NCBI GenBank assembly: GCA_050012495.1
Contig: JBEKHB010000008.1
Location: 1 to 64,000, forward strand
Direction of reading: 5' to 3'
Origin: BOG-1155 sp050012495
GTDB taxonomy: Bacteria; Desulfobacterota; Syntrophorhabdia; Syntrophorhabdales; WCHB1-27
DNA length: 64,000 nucleotides
The notes under the pieces were generated by a model. That model ran no database searches. It saw nothing but the letters and a program-made list of their open reading frames with translations, and had not been told where the DNA came from. A program made the translations under genes and the position numbers. This document shows positions 26,088 to 33,719 of this stretch, one piece after another. The number at the start of each line of letters is the position of its first letter. Positions within the stretch are counted from its first letter, which is position 1.

Positions 26088-28367
26088 TCAGGCCTTCTTC
26101 TTTTTTTCTTCCAGGGCCTTGACTATCTTATCCGGCGTTATGGGGTACTCCTTGATAGGCGCCCCTATGGCATTACAGATGGCCGACACGTACGCCTGGG
26201 CAGCCGACATGGCGACCGACATGCCCGCCTCCTTCGCTCCATACGGCCCCGTGGGGTCGTTGCTTTCGACGATGATCGAATTGATCTTCGGCATATCGGG
26301 AGCGAGAGGGAGTCGATATTCGAGCTGCGTGGGGTTGAGGAGCCTTCCTCCGTCCCAGATGTGATACTCCGTGAGCATGCCTCCCTGGCCGCCCATGGTG
26401 ACGCCGCCCTCGAACTGTCCCTCGATCACCTTGGGGTTCAGGGCGAACCCCACGTCCTGCGAGGCCCATGCCTCCAGCACGTCCACCAGGCCGGTCTCGG
26501 GGTCGACCTTCACCTCTACCATGGTCGTACCGAAGGAGAAGGTTTCGCTCAACTGCCCGAAAGGATTCTCTACCCATTCACGCCTAGGGTCGACCTTGGG
26601 CCAGTAGGAGCCCTCGCCGGCTATCGACTGCCCCTTGCTCAGGGCCATCCTGATGACCCGCCCAACGGGTATCGACCTCTCGGGCTCCCCCTTCACGAAG
26701 ATCCGCCTGTCCCGTGCCGTAAGCTCTCCTGGCTTTGCCTCAAGCGCCCGGGCGGCGACCTGAAAGAGCTTCTCCTTCGCGTCGATCGCCGCGAGCCTTA
26801 CCGCGTTGCCGCCGATAAACGTCTCGCACATGGAATAAGAGCCCGGGTCGCTCGGCGTCACCTCGGTGTCCGCCGTGATGATCTGGATGTCCTCAGGCAG
26901 GAGGCCAAGTTCTTCGGCGGCGATCTGGACGATCATGTTCTCGTTGCCCTGCCCGTTGTCGACCACCCCGGAGATAACGGTTGCGCCCCCGTCCTCGTTG
27001 AACTTGATAAAAGCGGTGGAACCCCCCCTTATGCCCATGGGGAACCCCGTCTGGACGGAGTTGCACCCTATGCCGATGCCGTGGAAGGGCGGCAGTTTGC
27101 CCCATTTCTCCTTCCATCCTGCCTGCTCGGCCGTCTTCTCGATCGTTTCCGTCATGCCGCAGCTCGGCACGAGAGACCGGGTAGGCGTGTAATCGCCCGC
27201 CTGCCGCGCGTTCCTGAGCCTCATCGTGACGGGATCGATGCCGAGCTCACTCCCGATCAGGTCGAGCTGCAGGTCGATGCCGCAGGCAAACGCCCGGCCG
27301 TGGGTCCTGAACATGCCCCTGATGGGCTTGTTGGTGAAGACGCGGTAACCGTTGTAGCGGACGTTCTCCATGCGGTACGCCTGCTCCATGCAGAGGAAAG
27401 GCACGCTCGTGGCGATAGGTCCCGTGCTCGAATAGGCGCCCCCATCCATGTGGCACGTGATGTCCCTCGAGAGCACCCGTCCTTCCCGGTCCACGCCGGT
27501 CTTGATGGTCGTGGTCATGGAGTGGGCCTGACGCGTCGCGATGCTGTTTTCTTCTCTGGTATAGGTGATCTTCACCGGCTGGCGCGCCTTCCTCGCGAGG
27601 AGGGCGCAGATCACATCCGCGGGCGAGATCTCCGAGCGTCCCCCGAAGGCCCCTCCGATGGTGATCTTCCTCACCCTCACCTTGTTAAGGGGCATTTTGA
27701 GCAAGTTCGAGAGCGGTTTTGCCTTCAGGTGGGGCCCGGCGTTGGGCATCCAGATATCGAGGTTGCCCGAGTTGTCGAACTGCGCGACCACCGCGTACGG
27801 CTCGGTCTGGAAGTAGGACTCCTCGGGTGCGCTGAACGTATCCTCCCTCACATAGTATGATGCGGCGAAGCCCTTGCCCACGTCGCCCACGTCGATCTTC
27901 ACGTGGACGTTTATGTTGCCGGGGTTGTGCTCGTGGATGAGCACCGCGCCGGGCTTCATGGCCTCATCGATGGTGAAGACGGCGGGCAGCTCCTCGTACT
28001 CTACGGTAATGAGGTCGAGGGCTGCTGCTGCCGTGTCCTCGTCAACGGCGGCCACGGCCGCAACCTCCTCGCCTATGAAGCGCACCTTGTCGGAGGGGAG
28101 GAATGCCTGGTCCTGGGTGTAGCGGAAGACACCCCATTTCTCACCCGTACTGTCCCCGGACGTGACGACCGCCCTCACACCGGGGAGCCGCTCCGCTCCC
28201 GATGTGTCGACGCGGAGGATCCGCGCATGGGCGTGGGGCGACCTCTTGACCTTGGCGACGAGCATACGGGGCAGGGAGAGATCGGCGGTGAAGAGCGCTT
28301 CACCGGTTGCCTTTGCGCTCGTATCCACCCGCTTCGTGCTTTTTCCGACAACAGACAGCTCTTTCAT
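26088..28367 (-). CDS. Molybdenum hydroxylase large subunit with catalytic Glu replaced by Met
   Basis: This 759-residue molybdopterin subunit starts MKELSVVGKSTKRVDTSAKA and has the loop IGGAFGGRSEISPAD, RGMFRTHGRAFACG and GQGNENMIVQIAAEELG, as in the 4-hydroxybenzoyl-CoA reductase/xanthine dehydrogenase family. The C-terminal active-site block reads PYGAKEAGMSVAM where the family has GAKxxGE, so the base-catalyst glutamate is a methionine. The start at 28367 overlaps the stop of the [2Fe-2S] subunit gene and follows GGAGGGAG; the longer frame to 28439 is not used. It forms a complex with the two upstream gene products. Confidence 0.9.
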   Translation of the reverse strand: MKELSVVGKSTKRVDTSAKATGEALFTADLSLPRMLVAKVKRSPHAHARILRVDTSGAERLPGVRAVVTSGDSTGEKWGVFRYTQDQAFLPSDKVRFIGEEVAAVAAVDEDTAAAALDLITVEYEELPAVFTIDEAMKPGAVLIHEHNPGNINVHVKIDVGDVGKGFAASYYVREDTFSAPEESYFQTEPYAVVAQFDNSGNLDIWMPNAGPHLKAKPLSNLLKMPLNKVRVRKITIGGAFGGRSEISPADVICALLARKARQPVKITYTREENSIATRQAHSMTTTIKTGVDREGRVLSRDITCHMDGGAYSSTGPIATSVPFLCMEQAYRMENVRYNGYRVFTNKPIRGMFRTHGRAFACGIDLQLDLIGSELGIDPVTMRLRNARQAGDYTPTRSLVPSCGMTETIEKTAEQAGWKEKWGKLPPFHGIGIGCNSVQTGFPMGIRGGSTAFIKFNEDGGATVISGVVDNGQGNENMIVQIAAEELGLLPEDIQIITADTEVTPSDPGSYSMCETFIGGNAVRLAAIDAKEKLFQVAARALEAKPGELTARDRRIFVKGEPERSIPVGRVIRMALSKGQSIAGEGSYWPKVDPRREWVENPFGQLSETFSFGTTMVEVKVDPETGLVDVLEAWASQDVGFALNPKVIEGQFEGGVTMGGQGGMLTEYHIWDGGRLLNPTQLEYRLPLAPDMPKINSIIVESNDPTGPYGAKEAGMSVAMSAAQAYVSAICNAIGAPIKEYPITPDKIVKALEEKKKKA

Positions 28368-28846
28368 CCGCTCTTTCTCCCTCCGGCCGAGGCAGCCTTT
28401 ACCGCGTCGACTATCTTTGCATAGCCCGTGCACCGGCATATGTTTCCGGAGAGGGCGCGGCGTATCTCTTCCTCCGTGGGCTCCGGAGTGGCGTCAAGCA
28501 GTGCCTTGGCGGTGAGTATCATGCCGGGGGTGCAGAAACCGCACTGAATCGCATGGTGCTCCACGAATGCCTCCTGGAGCGGGTGTAGTTTCCCCCCTGC
28601 CGCCAGACCCTCGATGGTGGTGATCTCCCTGCCCTCCGCCTCTATGGCCAAAAGCAGGCACGAGCGGACCGGGGCCCCGTCGAGGAGGACCGTGCAACTG
28701 CCGCACGCGCCCTCACCGCAGCTCTCTTTTGCCCCTGTAAGGTGCAGGTCTTCCCTCAATACCTCGAGGAGCGTCCTGTGGGGATAGGTGAGAAGGTCGT
28801 ATGCCTCTCCGTTGACCCGGAGCGTCACCCTGTGCTTCTCCATCAC
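28364..28846 (-). CDS. Molybdenum hydroxylase [2Fe-2S] subunit
   Basis: This 160-residue protein has the two [2Fe-2S] domains of the xanthine dehydrogenase family: CGEGACGSC with a later SC for the plant-type cluster, and CGFCTPGM followed by NICRCTGY for the inner cluster. It links the FAD subunit to the molybdenum site. It overlaps both neighbours by 4 bp, so the trio is translated as a unit. It has no zinc-finger extension, unlike its counterpart at 14640. Confidence 0.95.
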   Translation of the reverse strand: MMEKHRVTLRVNGEAYDLLTYPHRTLLEVLREDLHLTGAKESCGEGACGSCTVLLDGAPVRSCLLLAIEAEGREITTIEGLAAGGKLHPLQEAFVEHHAIQCGFCTPGMILTAKALLDATPEPTEEEIRRALSGNICRCTGYAKIVDAVKAASAGGRKSG

Positions 28847-29844
28847 GCACCTGCCTTCCGGAGGCTGAGGAGGGCGCCCTCGATCGCCCGTTTTGTAAAG
28901 ACTTTCACCATCTTCCTCCTGTATGAGCCGGGAAGGGCGAGGTTGTCGATCGGCCGTGACGCGGAAAACGCGCTTTCCGCGGCCTTTTCAACGTCCGCTT
29001 CCGCCGGTCTTTTCCCCACGAGAAACGCGGCCGCCCCTTCCACGACCGTGGGCGCGGGACCCACTGCCCCGACCACCACACGGGCCCGGTCGATCACCCC
29101 CTCCTTCGACAGGGAGAGGAAGACAGATGAGGAGACGAGGGGGTATTCGAGACCGCTTCGGAGCCTGAGCTTCTGATAGGAAGAGCCGTAGGCCCCTTTA
29201 GGGATGGGCACGATGATATCGGTGAGGATCTCGTCATCCCCTATCGTCAGCGGGTGTCTCCCGTTCCGGGAGAAGAGGTCCAAAACAGGGATGGTCCTCG
29301 CTAAACCTGCCTTCTTGAGCACGACCCTCGCATCAAAGGCGATGAGCGACGGCGCCAGGTCGCCCTGATAGACGCTGAAGCAGCGAGTTCCGCCTTTCAG
29401 GGCGGCGCAGCTCTTACCCCCCTGTTTCAGGCAGGGCGGGGCTGCCTTCCGGACCAGCTCAGACTGGTTGTAGTAGAGGCACCTGGTGTTTTGCAGGAGA
29501 TTGCCCCCAACGGTTGCGACGTTCCGGATCGGAGGGGCGGCCACAAGACCGGCCGACTCGGCAATGGCGGCAGCGAACCCTGCGATGTCCGGAGATTCGA
29601 CGATCTCCCGCAAGGTGGTGGCAGCCGAGATAAGGAAATGCCCCTTTTTTCTCTTTATCCCCCTCAGGTCCGAAACTCCCTTCAGGGTCATCGCGTACTG
29701 CGGGCTGAGGAGCCTCTGCCTCAAACGGTTTATTATATCCGTCCCCCCCGCGATTATCTTTACCCGCCCCTTGTACCGGTCCAGGATCTCCAGCGCCTCC
29801 TTCGTGCTCCGGGGCGAGAGACATTGAAAGAGGGGCAATCTCAT
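28843..29844 (-). CDS. Molybdenum hydroxylase FAD subunit with HcrB-type [4Fe-4S] insert
   Basis: This 333-residue protein has the FAD motif IIAGGTDIINRL and the segment TVGGNLLQNTRCLYYNQS, followed by spaced cysteines (APPCLKQGG, SCAALKGG, TRCFSVYQGD). This matches the [4Fe-4S] loop of 4-hydroxybenzoyl-CoA reductase beta subunit, so electrons may enter from a ferredoxin and the enzyme may work reductively. I chose the ATG at 29844, preceded by AGGAGGAAGG, instead of a frame 18 codons longer that starts inside the promoter region. It is the first gene of the leftward operon. Confidence 0.92.
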   Translation of the reverse strand: MRLPLFQCLSPRSTKEALEILDRYKGRVKIIAGGTDIINRLRQRLLSPQYAMTLKGVSDLRGIKRKKGHFLISAATTLREIVESPDIAGFAAAIAESAGLVAAPPIRNVATVGGNLLQNTRCLYYNQSELVRKAAPPCLKQGGKSCAALKGGTRCFSVYQGDLAPSLIAFDARVVLKKAGLARTIPVLDLFSRNGRHPLTIGDDEILTDIIVPIPKGAYGSSYQKLRLRSGLEYPLVSSSVFLSLSKEGVIDRARVVVGAVGPAPTVVEGAAAFLVGKRPAEADVEKAAESAFSASRPIDNLALPGSYRRKMVKVFTKRAIEGALLSLRKAGA

Positions 29845-29891
29845 CTTTTCCTTCCTCCTGTTTTCCCGACCTTTCTCGCTTCCAAAAGTGC

Positions 29892-29921
29892 TTGACAAAC
29901 AAATGGCGCTTTCACTATACT
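29892..29921 (+). promoter_or_regulatory. Sigma-70 type promoter for the rightward operon
   Basis: TTGACA at 29892-29897 and TATACT at 29916-29921 are separated by 18 bp. The predicted start of transcription falls just before or within the operator at 29934. It would drive the CoA-transferase operon. Confidence 0.7.
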
Positions 29922-29933
29922 GGACAGATGATA

Positions 29934-29946
29934 GTATACAGTATAC
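29934..29946. promoter_or_regulatory. GTATAC-N-GTATAC operator between divergent promoters
   Basis: The site GTATACAGTATAC is a perfect inverted repeat around a central A. It lies 12 bp after the -10 box of the rightward promoter and 14 bp after that of the leftward promoter, so one bound repressor could block both operons. Identical half-sites occur at 21945 and 33262. Confidence 0.8.
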
Positions 29947-29960
29947 CGCATGCCATTATA

Positions 29961-29990
29961 ATAGTACAAACAATAAAGTTTTTGTGTCAA
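29961..29990 (-). promoter_or_regulatory. Sigma-70 type promoter for the leftward operon
   Basis: On the - strand, TTGACA (29990-29985) and TACTAT (29966-29961) are 18 bp apart. The promoter faces the molybdenum hydroxylase-TRAP operon and lies just upstream of the shared operator. Confidence 0.6.
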
Positions 29991-30066
29991 CCGAAAAATA
30001 GGGCAAGTGAAATTTTTAACGGCCGGTTGGGGAAAAGGGCGGACAAACTCTTCCGAGGAGGACGTG

Positions 30067-31257
30067 ATGGACGTTTTCAGAAATATGACGATACTCTCCC
30101 TTGAGCAGGCGACCGTGCTTCCTTATTTGAGCTACCGCCTCGCGATGGACGGGATGCGGGTGATCAGGCTCGAGCACCCGGTCTACGGCGACCCGAACCG
30201 GATGATTGGCGAGAACCGGCTCGGCGAGGAACGGATGAACACCTATTTTCTGGCGATAAACTCGGGCAAGAAGGCGATCACCCTTAACCTGGGATCACCG
30301 GAGGGGCAGGCGCTTCTCAAAGAAATGATCGTCACGATGAAGGTCGATATATTCGCCACCAACCAGCTTCCGCGGAACTACGAGAAGCTGGGCGTAGACT
30401 ACGACACCCTGAAGACGGTCAAAGAGGATCTCATCTGGGTGGGCCTTACGGGGTTCGGACCTGAGAGCAACGAGCCGGCGTACGACCCGATCCTCCAGGC
30501 GAGGAGCGGACTCATGGAGCTGACGGGGAACGCGGGTGAGGACCCCCAGGTTGTCGGCATCCCCCTTCCCGACATGGGGACAAGCGAGCACGCTTATGGA
30601 CTTGTGATGAAGGCCCTCTGCAAACGGGCGCTCACCGGGCAGGGTGAGAGAATCGATGTGTCCATGTTCATGTCGACTACCTCCTGGCTCACCGTCGCCA
30701 CCACGCTGACAAAATCCTTCGGCAACAAGATCACCCGGCGGGGAAACACGCACGAATTCTTCGCGCCTGTTTCCGTCTATGAGACCAGGGACGGGTACGT
30801 CTACATTGCGGTAGGCAACGACCGGCAGTGGGTCTCTTTTACCCAACTGCCCGGTTTCGAAAAACTTGCCAGGCCCGAATACGAGAAGAACAGGGGCAGG
30901 ATCCTCGACGTGGCGAACCTCAACAGGCAGATCACTACATGCACAAAAACACGGACCACGGATGAGATGATCGATCTGTGCAACAAGGCGACGATCGCCA
31001 TATCGAGGGTCAATACCGTTGAAGAGGTGCTGGAGGACCCTTACGTGTCGGCGTCGCTGCTCACCGCCATAGACCCTGTGACGACGACGCAGATATGGAT
31101 GGCGCCGCCGCCCTACATGACATCATTCCTCAAAGAGAGCGGCCGGCGGATGACCTTTCCCCCACGGTTCGGGGAGCATAACCGCGAGATATACGGCGAC
31201 GTCCTCGGCTACTCAGAGGAGCAGATCGAGGGGCTCAAGACGAAACAGGTGATCTAA
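30067..31257 (+). CDS. Family III CoA-transferase (CaiB/BaiF type)
   Basis: This 396-residue enzyme has the interlocked fold of formyl-CoA transferase relatives: LEQATVLPYLSYRLAMDG at the start, VIRLEHP, and the catalytic Asp in PLPDMGTSEHAYG. It moves CoA from a donor such as succinyl-CoA to the incoming acid, without spending ATP. It is the first gene of the rightward operon and probably activates the acid imported by the TRAP system. I used the ATG at 30067, preceded by GAGGAGG, rather than a frame that begins 20 codons upstream. Confidence 0.92.
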   Translation: MDVFRNMTILSLEQATVLPYLSYRLAMDGMRVIRLEHPVYGDPNRMIGENRLGEERMNTYFLAINSGKKAITLNLGSPEGQALLKEMIVTMKVDIFATNQLPRNYEKLGVDYDTLKTVKEDLIWVGLTGFGPESNEPAYDPILQARSGLMELTGNAGEDPQVVGIPLPDMGTSEHAYGLVMKALCKRALTGQGERIDVSMFMSTTSWLTVATTLTKSFGNKITRRGNTHEFFAPVSVYETRDGYVYIAVGNDRQWVSFTQLPGFEKLARPEYEKNRGRILDVANLNRQITTCTKTRTTDEMIDLCNKATIAISRVNTVEEVLEDPYVSASLLTAIDPVTTTQIWMAPPPYMTSFLKESGRRMTFPPRFGEHNREIYGDVLGYSEEQIEGLKTKQVI

Positions 31258-31307
31258 AGAGGAAGTGCGGCCTTGACCGATATGGGGCTTGCATAAGGAG
31301 GGGGTTA

Positions 31308-32456
31308 ATGGATTTCGCGCTTACGGAGGAACAGGAGTTCTTCAAGAAGATGATCACCGACACGGTCGACCGCATGATCGTGCCCAAGGCCCGGGAAATC
31401 GACGAGAAGGACGAGTTCCCGTGGGCGCTCTGGCGGGAGTTCAGCTCCCTCGGTTACCTGGGGCTCCGGTACCCGGAGGAGATAGGGGGCATGAACGCGG
31501 ACCCGGTGACGGCGATGATCTTCTACGAGCAGATAGCGAGGGGATCGGTCGGGTTTGCCCAGAGCGTGATCATGAACATCCTCATGGGCACCTATTTCAT
31601 CTACCGCTTCGGCTCCGACGAGATGAAGAAGCGCTGCCTCTACCCCGCCATGAAGGGCGAGAAGGTCTGCACCATGTGTTTTACCGAGGACCAATCGGGG
31701 TCCGACCTTTCGGCCACGAGGACAACCGCGCGGAAGGACGGCAAGGAATGGGTGATAAACGGGACCAAGATGTGGATCACGAACGGTCCTATTGCCGATG
31801 TGGCCACCGTCCTCGCCACGACCGATCTCTCTCTGGGCGCCAAGGGCCTCAATTTTTTCCTCGTCGAGAAGGGGACCCCGGGTTTTTCCGCCGGACAGGT
31901 GCTCGGCAAGCTGGGCTGCAGGGGGACCATCACGGGGGAGCTGGTCTTCGACAACGTGAGACTACCCGAGGAGAACCTCCTGGGAAAAGAGCTGAACAAG
32001 GGGGTTGAGTATCTGGGCGAGGTACTGGACGAGGTGCGGGTGATGACGGGCGCCATGGCACTCGGGATCGCCCAGGCGGCCTTCGAGGAGGGGCTCGAAT
32101 ATGCGCGAAAGCGTGTCGCCTTCGGGAAGCCTATAGGCACGTACCAGCTCATCAGGGCCAAGTTTGCCGATATGGCCACCGAGATGGAGGCGAGCAGGCT
32201 CATGGTCTACTACAGCGCGTGGCGGATCAGGGAGAACCTGTCGTGCCGCAAAGAGGCGGCCATGGCAAAGATGTACGCCACGGAGACGTGCTGCAGGGTC
32301 GTTGACGAGGTGACGCGCATATGGGGAGCCAACGGTTTTGCCCACGAGTATAACCCCCAGCGCCACTTCAGGGACGCGCGCTTCCTGCTCTATGGCGGCG
32401 GCACCCACGAGATCATAAAGGATCTGCTGGGCAGGATGATTATAGGAAAGCTGTAA
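31308..32456 (+). CDS. Acyl-CoA dehydrogenase
   Basis: This 382-residue flavoprotein has the ACAD signature CFTEDQSGSDLSATRTTA, the FAD-binding KMWITNGPIADV region and the C-terminal WGANGFAHEYNPQRHFRD and GGGTHEI blocks. The position that holds the catalytic glutamate in medium-chain enzymes (YEGT) reads GGGT here. A glutamate in LDEVRVM, close to the place used by isovaleryl-CoA dehydrogenase, could be the base. It would oxidise the acyl-CoA made by the preceding CoA-transferase and pass electrons to ETF. It begins 50 bp after the CoA-transferase gene. Confidence 0.92.
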   Translation: MDFALTEEQEFFKKMITDTVDRMIVPKAREIDEKDEFPWALWREFSSLGYLGLRYPEEIGGMNADPVTAMIFYEQIARGSVGFAQSVIMNILMGTYFIYRFGSDEMKKRCLYPAMKGEKVCTMCFTEDQSGSDLSATRTTARKDGKEWVINGTKMWITNGPIADVATVLATTDLSLGAKGLNFFLVEKGTPGFSAGQVLGKLGCRGTITGELVFDNVRLPEENLLGKELNKGVEYLGEVLDEVRVMTGAMALGIAQAAFEEGLEYARKRVAFGKPIGTYQLIRAKFADMATEMEASRLMVYYSAWRIRENLSCRKEAAMAKMYATETCCRVVDEVTRIWGANGFAHEYNPQRHFRDARFLLYGGGTHEIIKDLLGRMIIGKL

Positions 32457-32524
32457 CGGGGAGGCGCCCGCGACGGACGAGCGTCGTTGGGCACTGCCGG
32501 CGCTGAAGACGGGAGGGACAGCAG

Positions 32525-33238
32525 GTGGGGACTGAAGGGGCAGCAGGCAAGATCGAAAACCCGCTCAAAGGGATAAGGGTAGTGGGCAAAACACGTCCCA
32601 TCGGGGAAATGGCGTATGTCTCTTTAAAAGGGGCGATCGTGAGAGGGGACCTTCATCCCGGACAGAGGCTCGTGGAAAGCGCATTATCCGCCCAGATGGG
32701 GATCAGCAGGATACCCGTGAGAGAGGCAATCAAGAAGCTTGAGCAGGACGGTCTCATCGAAAAGCTGGAAAAGGGAGGCTTTATCGTAAAAAATCCCTCC
32801 AGGAAGGAGATAGAGGAGACCTTCGGCATACGGGCGTGTATCGAGAGCTATGCGGCGGCCCTCGCCACCGGGCACATGGATGCACCGACGATTGACAGGC
32901 TGGAGAACGTCCTGAGGCTGTACAGGGATGCGCTGGAGCGGCGCGACATAGCCAAAATGACTCAGTTGAACAACCAGCTCGACGAGATCATTTTCAGCAC
33001 ATCAGGGAGTAGAAAGCTCTATGCCCTTATAGCAAATTTCCGCGATTTTATCTCCCGGTACAGGAAAGTGCTCCTCACCTGTATGGAGTATGCGGCAATT
33101 TCTCTCTCCGAGCACGAAGAGATCGTGCAGGCGATGAAGGAAGGGGACGTGGAAGGGGTTGAGAAGCTCGTGAGGAAGCACCTGCTGCGGGGAAGAGACA
33201 TTCTCATAAAGGATATGGAATCGGGAAGGCACATGTGA
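32525..33238 (+). CDS. GntR family transcriptional regulator, FCD (FadR-like) subfamily
   Basis: This 237-residue protein has an N-terminal winged helix (residues about 28-95: VSLKGAIVRGDLHPGQRL, SRIPVREAIKKLEQDG) and a C-terminal all-helical FCD effector domain (about 105-230, ending in the HEEIVQAMKEGD region). Such proteins bind short inverted repeats and are released by an organic acid or acyl-CoA. It lies inside the operon with the CoA-transferase and acyl-CoA dehydrogenase. The three GTATAC-N-GTATAC sites at 21945, 29934 and 33262 are its likely targets. It starts at GTG after a GGGAGGG box. Confidence 0.93.
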   Translation: MGTEGAAGKIENPLKGIRVVGKTRPIGEMAYVSLKGAIVRGDLHPGQRLVESALSAQMGISRIPVREAIKKLEQDGLIEKLEKGGFIVKNPSRKEIEETFGIRACIESYAAALATGHMDAPTIDRLENVLRLYRDALERRDIAKMTQLNNQLDEIIFSTSGSRKLYALIANFRDFISRYRKVLLTCMEYAAISLSEHEEIVQAMKEGDVEGVEKLVRKHLLRGRDILIKDMESGRHM

Positions 33239-33261
33239 AGGCTTTTTCCGGTTCGTCAATG

Positions 33262-33274
33262 GTATACGGTATAC
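33262..33274. promoter_or_regulatory. GTATAC-N-GTATAC operator before the B12 mutase genes
   Basis: GTATACGGTATAC, the same 13-bp inverted repeat as at 21945, lies 23 bp after the regulator gene and 32 bp before the TTG start of the B12-binding subunit. This suggests that the mutase genes have their own regulated promoter. Confidence 0.78.
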
Positions 33275-33306
33275 TGAATAGCTAAAGCAAGATTCGGGAG
33301 GAGACC

Positions 33307-33711
33307 TTGGAGAATCAAAAAAGCATAAGGGTGTTGATAGCCAAGCCGGGTCTCGACGGCCATGACAGAGGGGCCAAGGTGGTGGCCCACGCGCTCAAAG
33401 AGGCAGGCATGGAAGTGATCTATACGGGCCTCCATAGGACCGTCGATCAGATCGTGAGGATTGCTGTCCAGGAGGATGTGGATATCATAGGACTTTCGAT
33501 CATGAGCGGCGCCCACATCCCAATCGTCGAAAAGCTGATGAAAAAAGTGGGCGAGGAAGGGATAGGAGAGAAGATGGTGATCGTGGGAGGCGTGATCCCG
33601 AGCCAGGATGTGAGCCGGCTCAAGGCGCTCGGCGTGTCGGGCGTTTTTCCCGGCGGCGCCGGCTTTTCTGAGATCGTGGCTTTCATCAACGAGCGCATGG
33701 GACGGGCCTAG
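33307..33711 (+). CDS. Cobalamin-binding small subunit of an acyl-CoA mutase
   Basis: This 134-residue protein is the stand-alone B12-binding domain of the methylmalonyl-CoA mutase type. The DxHxxG motif is at Asp17-Gly18-His19-Asp20-Arg21-Gly22, and His19 is the lower cobalt ligand; LSIMSGAH and VGGVIP complete the nucleotide-loop binding site. The catalytic subunit is encoded 8 bp downstream, the arrangement seen in archaeal mutase, 2-hydroxyisobutyryl-CoA mutase and ethylmalonyl-type variants. The start codon is TTG, preceded by GGGAGGAG. Confidence 0.93.
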   Translation: MENQKSIRVLIAKPGLDGHDRGAKVVAHALKEAGMEVIYTGLHRTVDQIVRIAVQEDVDIIGLSIMSGAHIPIVEKLMKKVGEEGIGEKMVIVGGVIPSQDVSRLKALGVSGVFPGGAGFSEIVAFINERMGRA

Positions 33712-33719
33712 GAGGGACA

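Noticed and set aside
25389..27860. An 823-codon open frame on the + strand opposite the saccharopine-dehydrogenase-like and molybdenum subunit genes
   Set aside because: It is the antisense shadow of two clearly conserved - strand genes in GC-rich DNA; its translation has no family motifs and crosses an intergenic gap.
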